In this document: in pieces, positions 18,293 to 27,218 of the stretch
Numbering within the stretch: position 1 is the first letter of the stretch
Layout of the letters: each line of letters begins with the position of its first letter
DNA from: Hoeflea ulvae
Lineage (GTDB): Bacteria > Pseudomonadota > Alphaproteobacteria > Rhizobiales > Rhizobiaceae
Length of the DNA stretch: 64,000 bases
Direction of reading: 5' to 3'
Assembly: GCF_026619435.1 (NCBI RefSeq)
Contig: NZ_JAOVZQ010000001.1
Span: forward strand, 4,099,501 to 4,163,500
Made by a program: the position numbers and the translations under genes
The notes under the pieces: generated by a model
What the model was told of the DNA's origin: nothing
Databases searched by the model: none
Seen by the model: the letters and a program-made list of their open reading frames with translations, nothing else

Positions 18293-19075
18293 TCAATATC
18301 CTTCTGGTAGGTCATGCATGTTGAAGACACGGATTGCCTCCAGAATGCCTGCCGCGCCATGGGCTTGCGCCATGTGCAGGTGCTCAAGGTGAGCAACGCG
18401 CTTGACCAGTTCCGGTTCCGAATTGCCGACGGCGACTGCGGGCAGACCGCATTCCAGCATCGACAGATCGTTGAGTGTGTCGCCGGCGCATAAGACCCGC
18501 TCCGGCTGAATTGCCAGATGCGCGACGAGCCGGCGCAGCGACGGCCCCTTGCTGACGCCATCCGGCAGCACATCAAAGAATTTGTTGTCCGAGATCAGCG
18601 GCTGAAATCCCATTTCCAGCACGATGTCCCAGGCGGAGGCATCAAAACTGTCTGCATCAATATCATAGCTGACCCGATAGCGGAAATCGGTGGGCTGCAG
18701 CGTCAGGCCGGGATGGCCGTCAAGCCGCGCGCGCACGGTGTCGCCGGCATTGCCCCATTGCGCCGCGATCTCGGCCTCGAGATGCTCGATCGGCGCCACA
18801 CCGGTCTCCGGAGACACCGTGGCAATGGTGGTGCCGACATCGCCGACGGCATAATCGGGCCACGGCACGCCGCGGTCGCGGCACAGATCGCCGATGAATT
18901 TCGGGTCCCGGCCGGTGACGAAGATCAGCCCGACGGTGTCGCGATTGGCTTCGATCCAGTCATAAAGCCGCGCGCGCTCCGCGTCGCTGCCGCCGAGAAA
19001 GGTACCGTCCAGATCGGTGGCGAGAACAAATTTGCGGGTGTGCAACCCGTCGCTGTGTGTCGGGGCTGTGGTCAT
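18293..19075 (-). CDS. HAD family phosphatase, probable glucosylglycerol-phosphate phosphatase
   Basis: 260 residues, sucrose-phosphatase-like HAD hydrolase. Motif I is DLDGTFLGG near residues 20-28, motif II the VTGRD segment (FVTGRDPKFIG), motif III K near SKGPSLRRL and motif IV CAGDTLNDLSMLE. It lies between gpsA (4-base overlap at 19072-19075) and ggpS (3 bases downstream). The order phosphatase-synthase is the same as the domain order in fused GgpPS proteins of some heterotrophic bacteria, which supports the assignment. The precise substrate is inferred from context; a mannosyl- or sucrose-phosphate role cannot be ruled out from the HAD motifs. Confidence 0.8.
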   Translation of the reverse strand: MTTAPTHSDGLHTRKFVLATDLDGTFLGGSDAERARLYDWIEANRDTVGLIFVTGRDPKFIGDLCRDRGVPWPDYAVGDVGTTIATVSPETGVAPIEHLEAEIAAQWGNAGDTVRARLDGHPGLTLQPTDFRYRVSYDIDADSFDASAWDIVLEMGFQPLISDNKFFDVLPDGVSKGPSLRRLVAHLAIQPERVLCAGDTLNDLSMLECGLPAVAVGNSEPELVKRVAHLEHLHMAQAHGAAGILEAIRVFNMHDLPEGY

Positions 19076-20199
19076 TGGATTGCCTCTGCTGCAATGGCGA
19101 CGGGGTGATCGATCGATATGGCCAGGCCGCGGCGTTCGCCTTCGATCGGCTGCGACCAGACATCTGCGAAGGTTTCCCGGACATCGGCGCCTTGGTGCAG
19201 GATGCGGAACACACTTTCGCAGATCGGCAGCTTGATGTTCATCCGGCGGGCCAGGTCCATCACCGAGATCGAATTGACTTCGCCCTCGACCACCACCGGC
19301 CTGCCCTCGAAACAGTTCTCGCGCGCAATGCCCTTGCCGAGCTGCACGCCCAGCGACATGTTGCGCGAGGTCTGCGACGAGCAGGTCAGGATCAGGTCGC
19401 CAGCGCCGGCCAGTCCGGTCACCGTCTCGCGGCGGCCGCCCAGCACATCGGCCAGCGTCTTCATCTCGTCCATGCCGCGCACGATCAGCGCCGCGCGGGT
19501 ATTTTCGGCATAGCCGGCGCCGGTGATCATGCCGCAGGCAATGGCGATGACATTCTTGATCGCGCCGCTGACTTCAACGCCGACCAGGTCATCGGTGATA
19601 TAGGGCCGGAAGAACTCCGAGCCGAGCGACAGCGCCAGCCGCGTTGCCGGGCTCGACGCCGTATCAAGCCGGTCCGAATAGGAAAACTGAAAAGCTACCG
19701 TTGCGGCGGTGAGGTGCCCCATCGCGGTTTCGGTGGCGAATGTCGGCCCCGACAGCGCCCCGATCTGGTGGCCGTCAAGGATCTGCGCGGCCACTTCGCT
19801 CAGCAGATAGCCGCTGCCGGCCTCGATCCCCTTGGCGCACAGCGCGATCGGGACATTCTTGCCCAGATGCGGCTGCATCTGCACGCAGATGTCGCGCAAT
19901 GTCCGCGACGGCGTGACCAGCAGCACCGCGTCCGCGCCATCAAGCGCCTCGGCCATGTCGGTGGTTGCGCAGATCCCGTGGGGCAATCCGATACCGGGAA
20001 GGTATTTCGGGTTTTCACGACGGGTGTTGATCGCCTCGACTGTCGCCTGATCGCGTCCCCACAGAGCAGTCTCGCGGCCGGCGCGGCGCGCCACGGAAGC
20101 AAGTGCGGTTCCCCATGCGCCTGCCCCGATAACGCAGACCTTGGTGTATGGAACGGGTGAAGCGGAGAAGTCGTTGGCTTGTGTGCCTGGATAAATCAT
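19072..20199 (-). CDS. gpsA: NAD(P)-dependent glycerol-3-phosphate dehydrogenase
   Basis: 375 residues, cytosolic. The Rossmann motif VCVIGAGAWGTALASVA (about 21-37), the segment LCAKGIEAGSG, the substrate region SGPTFATE, and the catalytic lysine context GVEVSGAIKNVIAIA are diagnostic. It reduces dihydroxyacetone phosphate to sn-glycerol-3-phosphate, the acceptor of GgpS two genes downstream. It has a ~18-residue N-terminal extension and is longer than usual GpsA (~330-340). Its location with ggpS rather than near tsaD suggests a second, osmolyte-dedicated copy, but the rest of the genome is not visible. Confidence 0.92.
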   Translation of the reverse strand: MIYPGTQANDFSASPVPYTKVCVIGAGAWGTALASVARRAGRETALWGRDQATVEAINTRRENPKYLPGIGLPHGICATTDMAEALDGADAVLLVTPSRTLRDICVQMQPHLGKNVPIALCAKGIEAGSGYLLSEVAAQILDGHQIGALSGPTFATETAMGHLTAATVAFQFSYSDRLDTASSPATRLALSLGSEFFRPYITDDLVGVEVSGAIKNVIAIACGMITGAGYAENTRAALIVRGMDEMKTLADVLGGRRETVTGLAGAGDLILTCSSQTSRNMSLGVQLGKGIARENCFEGRPVVVEGEVNSISVMDLARRMNIKLPICESVFRILHQGADVRETFADVWSQPIEGERRGLAISIDHPVAIAAEAIQ

Positions 20200-20350
20200 A
20201 TGCCTCTATCTAGTGTCCTTTCTGCTGCAGCGCAACCGCAACTCCGCTGCAGCGCACCCGCTGCCACCCCGAAACCCAGGCAGGTAGCGGCTTTGCAGCC
20301 TCTCCAAATTTTTGGTGTCACGCCCCTTTGACGGCCATGCCGGCAGCGCA

Positions 20351-20857
20351 TCAGCCGCGGTTGCGGTGGCGAATCTCGCCTTCCAGCGCCAGCGCCTCGA
20401 CCGCTCCGAAACAGGCAGCCAGCAGCCGGTGCGGGTCGAAGACGCCGGGCATGGCCAGCGCGCCCGGCCTTGTCCGGGCAAAGCCCAGCGGCGCATAATA
20501 GGGCGGATCGCCGACCAGCAGCACCGCCTGGCTTGCGCTGGTCTCGGCCGCAGCCAGCGCAATGCGCACCAGCTCCTTCCCGATGCCGCGATTCTTGTGC
20601 GAAGGCCGCACCGCCAGGGGCCCCAGCAGATGCCCGGCAACGCTGCCCGCAAACACCGGTGTCAGCCGCACCGAGGCAATGGTCTCGCCCCGGTCTGCCG
20701 CAATGAAGGACAGGCGGCGGTCATGCGGCCCCTGTTCACGCACGCGCTCGGACGAGCGGACAAACCGGCCGGGCCCGAAGGCTTCTTCATTGATCAGGTT
20801 GATGGCCGCGTCGTGAGACGCGTCTTCGGTGAGAAAGACAATATCCTGGAAGGGCAT
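20351..20857 (-). CDS. GNAT family N-acetyltransferase (YhbS-like)
   Basis: 168 residues from the ATG at 20857 (the frame stays open to 20911, adding an arginine-rich, less typical stretch). The acetyl-CoA-binding motif HLLGPLAVRPSHKNRGIGKELVRIAL (R/Q-x-x-G-x-G/A) and the following VLLVGDPPYYAPLGFA are typical of the YhbS branch. The substrate is unknown. It stands upstream of, and in the same direction as, the gpsA operon, with a 150-base gap that contains two copies of GCTGCAGCGCA. Confidence 0.85.
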   Translation of the reverse strand: MPFQDIVFLTEDASHDAAINLINEEAFGPGRFVRSSERVREQGPHDRRLSFIAADRGETIASVRLTPVFAGSVAGHLLGPLAVRPSHKNRGIGKELVRIALAAAETSASQAVLLVGDPPYYAPLGFARTRPGALAMPGVFDPHRLLAACFGAVEALALEGEIRHRNRG

Positions 20858-21086
20858 GATGATATTCCGGAAAAAATCGACAAGACGTGAAAGGGCGCGC
20901 GCGAAAAGCACGTTGGCAGTCTGTTCAGCGTCGTCGCAAGGCCGTTACGGGCATCCGGATTTCCTTCTGGTCGCTCGGCCATAGCAAAGCCCGCGGCTGT
21001 CGTCCAATGCAAAACGCACCGTTCACACCCGCATCCTTCGCTTTTTTCAAATTCGGCCTTATGTCTTGGATCAAAGGAGACTGATC

Positions 21087-22076
21087 ATGGGTATGCTGGT
21101 TGACGGCGTCTGGAAGGACGTCTGGTACGACACGAAATCGACAGGTGGCCAATTCAAGCGCTCGGAAGCGGCGTTTCGCAACTGGGTGACGGCCGACGGC
21201 TCGGCCGGACCCTCCGGCACCGGCGGCTTTGCGGCCGAAGCCGGGCGCTACCATCTCTATGTCTCGCTCGCCTGCCCCTGGGCGCACCGGACCCTGATCT
21301 TCCGCAAGCTCAAGGGGCTGGAAGAGGCGATATCGGTCTCCATTGTCGATCCGCACATGGGCGAGAACGGCTGGGAATTTCGCGACCGCGACGGCGGCAC
21401 CGCCGATCATCTGGGCGGCAAGGATTACCTCTGGCAGGTCTATGTCGCAGCCAAATTCGACTATTCCGGACGCGTGACCGTGCCGGTATTGTGGGACAAG
21501 CAGACCGGCACGGTGGTTTCCAATGAATCCTCGGAAATCATCCGGATGTTCAATTCGGCCTTCGACGCCATTGCCGCCCCTTCCCCGGACTACTATCCCG
21601 AAGAGCTGCGCACCGAGATCGATGAGATCAACGAGATCGTCTACACCAACATCAACAATGGTGTTTACAAATCCGGTTTCGCAACCACCCAGGAGGCCTA
21701 CGAGGAAAATGTCCATGCGCTGTTCGGTGCGCTCGACATGGTGGAACGGCGGCTGACGTCAAACCGCTACCTCACCGGCGACACGCTGACCGAGGCCGAC
21801 TGGCGGCTGTTCACCACGCTGGTGCGCTTCGACCCGGTCTATGTCGGCCATTTCAAATGCAACATCCGCCGCATTGCCGACTACCCGGCGCTGTCGGGCT
21901 ATCTGCGCGAACTCTACCAGATCCCCGGCATTGCCGAGACGGTGAACATGGATCACATCAAGAACCATTATTACGGCAGCCATGACACCATCAACCCCAC
22001 CGGCATCGTCCCGGTCGGGCCCGAGCTCGATCTCGAGGCCCCGCATGGCCGCGACCATATCCACGAGCCGGCCTGA
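21087..22076 (+). CDS. Glutathione S-transferase family protein, glutathionyl-hydroquinone reductase type (YqjG/ECM4-like)
   Basis: 329 residues, the usual length of Xi-class GSTs. The active-site cysteine lies in SLACPWAHRTLIF, and the segments SIVDPHMGENGWEF, VPVLWDKQTGTVVSNESSEIIRMFN and LTEADWRLFTTLVRFDPVYVGHFKCN are class hallmarks. These enzymes reduce glutathionyl-hydroquinones using glutathione in the cytosol. The ATG at 21087 follows AAGGAGACTGATC; the upstream start at 21066 is less likely. A clear terminator follows. Confidence 0.93.
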   Translation: MGMLVDGVWKDVWYDTKSTGGQFKRSEAAFRNWVTADGSAGPSGTGGFAAEAGRYHLYVSLACPWAHRTLIFRKLKGLEEAISVSIVDPHMGENGWEFRDRDGGTADHLGGKDYLWQVYVAAKFDYSGRVTVPVLWDKQTGTVVSNESSEIIRMFNSAFDAIAAPSPDYYPEELRTEIDEINEIVYTNINNGVYKSGFATTQEAYEENVHALFGALDMVERRLTSNRYLTGDTLTEADWRLFTTLVRFDPVYVGHFKCNIRRIADYPALSGYLRELYQIPGIAETVNMDHIKNHYYGSHDTINPTGIVPVGPELDLEAPHGRDHIHEPA

Positions 22077-22110
22077 GACCGGCGGGCAGACAAGCCCTGA
22101 AAACACCAAA

Positions 22111-22140
22111 GGCGCGTCCCGAACCGGACGCGCCTTTTTT
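22111..22140 (+). terminator. Rho-independent terminator of the glutathione S-transferase gene
   Basis: A perfect 9-bp stem GGCGCGTCC/GGACGCGCC with a 6-base loop is followed by six T. It lies 34 bases after the stop codon at 22076 and also separates the gene from the convergent ABC-2 permease. Confidence 0.92.
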
Positions 22141-22157
22141 GCACGAAAGTGACAGGA

Positions 22158-22919
22158 TCAGGTCTTGATCTTGTAGCCGGTCCTGAAGGTCCACCAGATG
22201 ATGCCGAGACAGGCGAACAGGAACAGCGCGATCATCGCCAGGCTGAGCCCGATATTGATGTCGCTGATTCCGAAAAAGGCCCAGCGGAAACCCGAGATCA
22301 GATAGACCACCGGGTTGAACATGGTCACCGTCTGCCAGAACGGCGGCAGCATCGAGATCGAATAGAAACTGCCGCCCAGGAACACCAGCGGTGTGATCAC
22401 CAAGAGCGGCACCATCTGCAGCTGCTCGAAATTCTTCGACCACAGGCCGATGATGAAGCCGAACAGGCTGAACGAGACGCAGGTCAACAGCATGAAGGCC
22501 AGCATCGCCACCGGATGCAGGACACTGAAATCGACGAAGAATGTCGCCGTCGCCAGGATCACCAGCCCGATCAGTGCCGATTTCGTCGCCGCAGCCCCGA
22601 CATAGCCGAGCACGATCTCCAGGAAGGACACCGGCGCGGTGTGCAGCTCGTAGATCGAGCCCAAAAATTTCGGGAAATAGATCCCGAAGGACGCGTTGGA
22701 AATGCTCTGGGTGAGCAGGGACAGCATGATCAGCCCGGGAATGATGAAGGCGCCATAGCTGACACCGTCGACTTCCTGGATTCGCGAGCCGATCGCCGCG
22801 CCGAAGACGATGAAATAGAGCGAGGTCGACAGCACCGGCGAGATCAGGCTCTGCGACAGGGTGCGGAAGAACCGCGCCATTTCAAAGGAATAGATGGATC
22901 TGACAGCCTGGAAATTCAT
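22158..22919 (-). CDS. ABC-2 type transporter permease
   Basis: 253 residues with six predicted membrane segments (for example [73 protein letters not shown]). The [25 protein letters not shown] start and the central [14 protein letters not shown] are typical of the YadH/ABC-2 exporter permeases. It acts with the ATPase whose stop overlaps its start at 22916-22919. The exported substrate is unknown. Confidence 0.9.
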   Translation of the reverse strand: MNFQAVRSIYSFEMARFFRTLSQSLISPVLSTSLYFIVFGAAIGSRIQEVDGVSYGAFIIPGLIMLSLLTQSISNASFGIYFPKFLGSIYELHTAPVSFLEIVLGYVGAAATKSALIGLVILATATFFVDFSVLHPVAMLAFMLLTCVSFSLFGFIIGLWSKNFEQLQMVPLLVITPLVFLGGSFYSISMLPPFWQTVTMFNPVVYLISGFRWAFFGISDINIGLSLAMIALFLFACLGIIWWTFRTGYKIKT

Positions 22920-23841
22920 GACTTGTCCTCCACCAGTCCAACGAAAATATCCTCAAGCGAGCTTTGCCTGGTTTCGACATCGCGCAGGATCAGCCCGGCC
23001 TTGCTCAGATCGGCAAACAGCGAGGCGATGCCGGTGCGTTCGCCATTGGCCTCGTAGGAATAGGTCAGCGTCTGGTCATCCGCGCTATAGTCGAGATTGT
23101 ATGCGTTCAGCGCTTCGGGAATCGCATCGAGCGGCTCCATCAGCTCGATCCGCATCTGCCGCTTGCCCATCCGCTGCATCAGCGTGTCCTTGTCTTCCAC
23201 CAGCAGCAATTCACCGCTGCGGATGACGCCGATCCGGTCGGCGATGGCTTCTGCCTCTTCGATATAATGGGTTGTGAGAATGATGGTGACGCCATCGGCC
23301 TTGAGCTGGCGCACCACCTCCCACATTTCCTTGCGCAATTCGACATCGACGCCCGCCGTCGGCTCGTCGAGAAACAGCACCCGCGGCTCGTGGCACAGCG
23401 CCTTGGCAATCAGCACCCGGCGCTTCATGCCGCCCGACAGTTCCACGATCTTGGTGTCGCGCTTGTCCCACAGCGACAGCTTTTCCAGAATGCTGCGGAT
23501 CAGCGCCGAATCCCTGCGCTTGCCGAACAGCCCGCGCGAGAAATGCAGCGCATTGGTGACCGTCTGGAACGGCTCCAGCGCGATCTCCTGTGGCACCAGC
23601 CCGATCAGCGACCGGGCCTGGCGGAAATCATCGACCACATCGAAGCCGCCGACCTTGGCCGTGCCGGAGGTGGCATTGACCAGCCCGCAGATGATCGAGA
23701 TCAGCGTCGTCTTGCCGGCGCCATTGGGCCCAAGCAGCGCCAGGATCTCGCCCTCCTCGATATCGAGATTGACGTTCTTCAGCGCCTCAAAGCCGCTGTC
23801 ATATTTTTTGAAAGATTCTGGATCGAAAGGATGGGAGACAT
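22916..23841 (-). pseudogene. ABC-2 transporter ATP-binding protein with an apparent one-base frameshift near its start
   Basis: The gene encodes a YadG-like ATPase: Walker [12 protein letters not shown], signature LSGGMKRR, Walker [14 protein letters not shown]-loop TTHYIEEAE. The expected start ATG at 23841 opens with [12 protein letters not shown] and then hits a run of six A (plus-strand T 23804-23809); the rest, [19 protein letters not shown], is in the next frame. One extra A would restore [12 protein letters not shown], the family consensus. In the long frame no standard start lies before Walker A; the first one is a GTG at 23638, after it. This is a real inactivation, a sequencing error in a homopolymer, or a slippage site. 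The partner permease is intact. Confidence 0.85.
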
Positions 23842-24050
23842 GATCTACTTTTCATAAAGCGGGGTGTTCGGCTGCAGACTCATGCAACCCATGCGGACCC
23901 GTAATTCAGAAGTGCAGTCGATGGAATTTAAGCAGGAATTGACGGCGTTCAAGAGCGCAAGCGCGCCAGAGCCACAATTGACAACCACATTACCGGCACT
24001 GCGGTCAGGAACTGTCAGCAGTGAAGCCCTGAATTCAAGTAAGCCATAAC
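23842..24050. other. Intergenic region upstream of the ABC-2 operon
   Basis: About 200 bases with lower GC than the surroundings. Short frames exist on both strands (for example plus 23881-24049) but none has a convincing ribosome-binding site or recognisable product. It should hold the promoter of the minus-strand ATPase-permease operon. Confidence 0.4.
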
Positions 24051-24614
24051 TTACCAATCTTCCGCAACCGGCGCCTCCCCCGCCAGCTCCGCCAGCCGCC
24101 GCCGTGTCGCAGCTGTCACGCCGTCGGGCAGCGCATCCAGCGCGAAAAACCCGGCCTCAAGTATCTCGCGGTCAGCCGTTTTCGGCGCAGTCTGACGCAC
24201 GGTGCAGCGGTAAAACGCGACATGGTCGCGGCGGCTGGTGCGGTGATTGAAATAGACCGCGAACAGTTCGGCCGCGCCGTCGAGCACAAGATTGCCTTCC
24301 TCGCGCAATTCCTTGACCAGCGCCTGGCCAAGTGTTTCGCCACGCTCGACGCCGCCGCCGGGCATGTGCCAGCCCGGCACATAGGAATGGCGCACCAGAA
24401 ACACCCGGCCCTCGGCATCGAAACAGGCGGCCCGCACCCCCAGCGTCATCGACCGCGTCAGCACGAACCAGACATGGATCAGCCGCGTCACCAGCCGCGC
24501 CTTGAATGAGCGCAGTTCCGGCGGGCGTCCGCCAAAGCCGTCATCGGGCAAGACCGCCGGTTGCAGGCCGGGCTTCGGATCGCTATTGCTAGCCCCATGT
24601 TCAGATTGGCCCAT
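24051..24614 (-). CDS. Nudix hydrolase
   Basis: 187 residues from the ATG at 24614. The Nudix box is GGGVERGETLGQALVKELREEG (about 90-111), preceded by FLVRHSYVPGWHMP, giving the standard Mg2+-dependent pyrophosphohydrolase fold. The substrate is unknown. The start is uncertain: the ATG used here overlaps the divergent metallophosphoesterase start by 18 bases, and a TTG at 24551 would give 166 residues and no overlap. The frame itself stays open far upstream through the neighbour, which is a coding shadow. Confidence 0.82.
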   Translation of the reverse strand: MGQSEHGASNSDPKPGLQPAVLPDDGFGGRPPELRSFKARLVTRLIHVWFVLTRSMTLGVRAACFDAEGRVFLVRHSYVPGWHMPGGGVERGETLGQALVKELREEGNLVLDGAAELFAVYFNHRTSRRDHVAFYRCTVRQTAPKTADREILEAGFFALDALPDGVTAATRRRLAELAGEAPVAEDW

Positions 24615-25502
24615 ATTTCCGATGTTCATCTTGGTCCCCTGCCGAAAATGTCGCTCAAGGAGCTCGCCTCCAAGCGCATCACCGGCTATGTGAACTGGCA
24701 TCGCAACCGCCGCAAGCAGCTTTTTGGCGACACGCTGGAGAATGTGCTGGCCGCCATCACCGAGGCAGCGCCCGATCATGTCGCCATCACCGGCGATCTG
24801 GTCAATCTGGCCACCAACACCGAAATCGAGGCCGCCCGGCTCTGGCTCGAGACCGGCTTCGAGCCCGACAGGGCCACCGTGGTGCCCGGCAATCACGATG
24901 CCTATGTCCCGGGCGCGCTGGCCCGCATCAAGGCCGCCTGGCGGCCCTGGCTGGTCTCCGACACCGACAAGCCCGACGCCGAACTGTTCCCGAGCTACCG
25001 GCAGCGCGGGCCGGTGGCGCTGATCGGCATGTCCTCGGCCAATGCCACGCTGCCCTTCGTCGCCACCGGCGACCTGACCCGGCGCCAGGCCCGCGCCACC
25101 GGCAAATTGCTCGACCAGGCCAAGAAGGACGGCCTGTTCCGGGTGATCCTGATCCACCATCCGCCGGTGCGCGGCGCCGCCCCCTGGCACAAGCGGCTGC
25201 GCGGCATCGGCCGTTTTTCCAAGATGCTGAAAAAACATGGCGCCGAACTGGTGCTGCACGGCCACACCCATCTCGACACGCTGTATCATCTCAACGGCCA
25301 GGACGCCTCGGTGCCGGTGGTCGGCATCGCCTCGGCCAGCAACGGCCCCGGCGGCAACAAGCCCGCGGCCGGCTTCAACCTGTTCGAGATCGATGGCGAA
25401 CCCGGCAACTGGAGCCTGGTGCATCGCCGCATGCGCATCGCCGATCAGGGATCGGCCTTCGAGGAAGCCCAGCAGGGCCTGATCGGCACAGCCGTCAGTT
25501 GA
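24597..25502 (+). CDS. Metallophosphoesterase
   Basis: 301 residues, calcineurin-like. Metal-ligand motifs in order: LAHISDVHLG (D-x-H), ITGDLVNL (GD), VPGNHDAY (GNHD), LIHHPPV and VLHGHTHLD (GHxH). It probably hydrolyses phosphodiesters (cyclic nucleotides or nucleotides) in the cytosol; substrate not visible. The ATG at 24597 was chosen since it directly precedes FRLAHISD. The gene ends in an 8-base overlap with the convergent downstream gene. Confidence 0.92.
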   Translation: MFRLAHISDVHLGPLPKMSLKELASKRITGYVNWHRNRRKQLFGDTLENVLAAITEAAPDHVAITGDLVNLATNTEIEAARLWLETGFEPDRATVVPGNHDAYVPGALARIKAAWRPWLVSDTDKPDAELFPSYRQRGPVALIGMSSANATLPFVATGDLTRRQARATGKLLDQAKKDGLFRVILIHHPPVRGAAPWHKRLRGIGRFSKMLKKHGAELVLHGHTHLDTLYHLNGQDASVPVVGIASASNGPGGNKPAAGFNLFEIDGEPGNWSLVHRRMRIADQGSAFEEAQQGLIGTAVS

Positions 25503-26238
25503 TCAGCGCCGAGATCCGGTCCCAGAACGCCACCACCAGCGCTGCCGATCCGGCAACGCAGCCGAGAATAAACCAGGATGCGCCCAGCACGAAGCCTGCG
25601 CCGCGGCTCGGCGTGGCGGCATTCTCATCCGCAACTGAGGGCTCTGTGGCAGCAGCGGTCGGCATAAGGTCCGCGCGGCCGGACTTTGCTTCCGGGCGCT
25701 CCTGCCGTGCCGGGGTTTCCCCGGCAATGGCCGCCTTGGCCTCGCCGGCCTTGTCCAGAGCCTGCGGCTGATCCGCGTCACCCGACATCCCATGGCTTGA
25801 CGAAGCCGAGGCCTTCATCGCCTCGAAATCACCGGCGAGAATGCGTTCCCGTTCGATCACCCGTTCGGCGATATAGCGTCCGACCGCATCCGCCGTCGCC
25901 GCCATGTCGCTGGTATCGGACAGGATCACCCGGCCAAGCCGCGTGTCACGGACAAAGCGGAACACCCGCCGGTCGTGGCCCATATGCACATGCGCCACCG
26001 AATCGATCCACAGCCGCGGCTGCAGCCCGGGCGAGATGCCGAAATCAAAGCGGTCATCGGCCGGATCGATGTCGTCGAGCAGCGGCTGCACCTCTTCGGC
26101 CAGCAATTCAAGCCGGGCGCGGTCGGCATCGCGGATGTCGACCACCACATCGGTGCGATCCGCCGCGGCGATTTTGACTTCGCGGACGATATCGGCCAGG
26201 CGGCGGTCATTGGAATGCGGTTTGGAACGGTCGGTCAT
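25495..26238 (-). CDS. Conserved hypothetical protein with a C-terminal membrane anchor
   Basis: 247 residues from the ATG at 26238. The first ~140 residues form a compact domain (RRLADIVREVKIAAADRTDVVVDIRDADRARLELLAEEVQPLLDD ... FDFGISPGLQPRLWIDSVAHVHMGHDRRVFRFVRDTRLGR), then a low-complexity Ala/Glu/Pro linker, then one hydrophobic helix FVLGASWFILGCVAGSAALVVAFW at the very C-terminus, so it is tail-anchored to the inner membrane facing the cytosol. I do not recognise its function. It overlaps the metallophosphoesterase 3' end by 8 bases. Confidence 0.75.
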   Translation of the reverse strand: MTDRSKPHSNDRRLADIVREVKIAAADRTDVVVDIRDADRARLELLAEEVQPLLDDIDPADDRFDFGISPGLQPRLWIDSVAHVHMGHDRRVFRFVRDTRLGRVILSDTSDMAATADAVGRYIAERVIERERILAGDFEAMKASASSSHGMSGDADQPQALDKAGEAKAAIAGETPARQERPEAKSGRADLMPTAAATEPSVADENAATPSRGAGFVLGASWFILGCVAGSAALVVAFWDRISALIN

Positions 26239-26370
26239 GGCAGTCTTCCGGACAGGATTGGTTAACAACCTGTTACCACAGCCGTGTCTTGATGGCGACA
26301 ATGCGGCGGCCAGGAATGCCGAATTGGTAAAGATGCCGCGGCCTGGCCCGCCAGACCGGCGGCCGGAGCC

Positions 26371-27153
26371 TCAGTCGGGCGTTGCCAGCGCCTGTTCCAG
26401 CACCCGTACGATCGCGTCGGGCGCTTCCTCGGGCAGCATGTGGCCCAGCCCGGGCAGCACGCTATAGGCAAAATTCGCCGGAAGCGCCGGCGGCTTCGGA
26501 CAGGGCAGCACCGTGTCGCCGGTGCCCCAGATCACCGCCACCGGCATCCCCAGCGCGGCAAGCGCCTCACCCGGCAACACGCCCTGCCCCTTACCGGGCC
26601 CGTCCGGGAACATTGCCAGATAGGTTTCATTCAGCGCTTCGAGCTGTCCCGGCTTCGACCGGGCGGCGACGAAATGCTCAACCACCGCGTCCGTGGCAAC
26701 GAATCCCGGCGCCGACATCTCCTTGAGACAGGCGCGGATCTCGGCTTCCGACGTGGCCTTGGCATAGCGCGCCAGCAGCCCGGCATTGATCTCCCGGGCA
26801 ATTCCGCCGGGCGCCACCAGCGTCAGCGATGCCACCCGATCGGGCGCGCGCATCGCCATCAGCGCCGACACCGCGCCACCCATCGAATGCCCTGCCAGGT
26901 GGAAACGCCCGACGCCGGCCGCATCAAGCCCGGCCAGAATCGCCTTCGCCATCCGCCCCGCGCCGCCACGCCCCTCGGCATCAAGCGAGCCGCCATGCCC
27001 GGGCAGATCAACGGCAATGATCCGGGTGGTTTCCGGCATCAACGCCTTGACCGCATCCCAGGCCGAATGATCGCCGCCAAAGCCGTGCAGCAGCACCAGC
27101 GGCGTGCCGACCTCCGGCCCCGAAAATTCCATGTGAAGTCCGGTCACGGCCAT
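26371..27153 (-). CDS. Alpha/beta hydrolase
   Basis: 260 residues from the ATG at 27153. The fold is shown by LVLLHGFGGDHSAWD (oxyanion region), the nucleophile elbow AGHSMGGAVS (Ser), the acid in VIWGTGDTVLP and the late histidine in LPGLGHMLPEEAPD. It is close to the hydrolase domain found in acetoin-dehydrogenase-type proteins, but no lipoyl domain is present. GAGGAG abuts the ATG, so a GTG two codons later with better spacing is a possible start. It follows leuA on the same strand but a terminator separates them. Confidence 0.88.
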   Translation of the reverse strand: MAVTGLHMEFSGPEVGTPLVLLHGFGGDHSAWDAVKALMPETTRIIAVDLPGHGGSLDAEGRGGAGRMAKAILAGLDAAGVGRFHLAGHSMGGAVSALMAMRAPDRVASLTLVAPGGIAREINAGLLARYAKATSEAEIRACLKEMSAPGFVATDAVVEHFVAARSKPGQLEALNETYLAMFPDGPGKGQGVLPGEALAALGMPVAVIWGTGDTVLPCPKPPALPANFAYSVLPGLGHMLPEEAPDAIVRVLEQALATPD

Positions 27154-27167
27154 CTCCTCGTGCATGC

Positions 27168-27205
27168 ACAAAAGCAGACCGCCGCGCTTGTAGTGCGCGG
27201 CGGTC
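27168..27205 (-). terminator. Rho-independent terminator downstream of leuA
   Basis: On the minus strand an 11-bp perfect stem GACCGCCGCGC/GCGCGGCGGTC with a 7-base loop is followed by TGCTTTTGTG. It lies 14 bases after the leuA stop codon and overlaps the region just before the hydrolase start. Confidence 0.85.
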
Positions 27206-27218
27206 CAGTCAGTTCATC

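Noticed and set aside
24615..25424. Long N-terminal extension of the Nudix gene
   Set aside because: Antisense to the metallophosphoesterase; no homology and biased composition.
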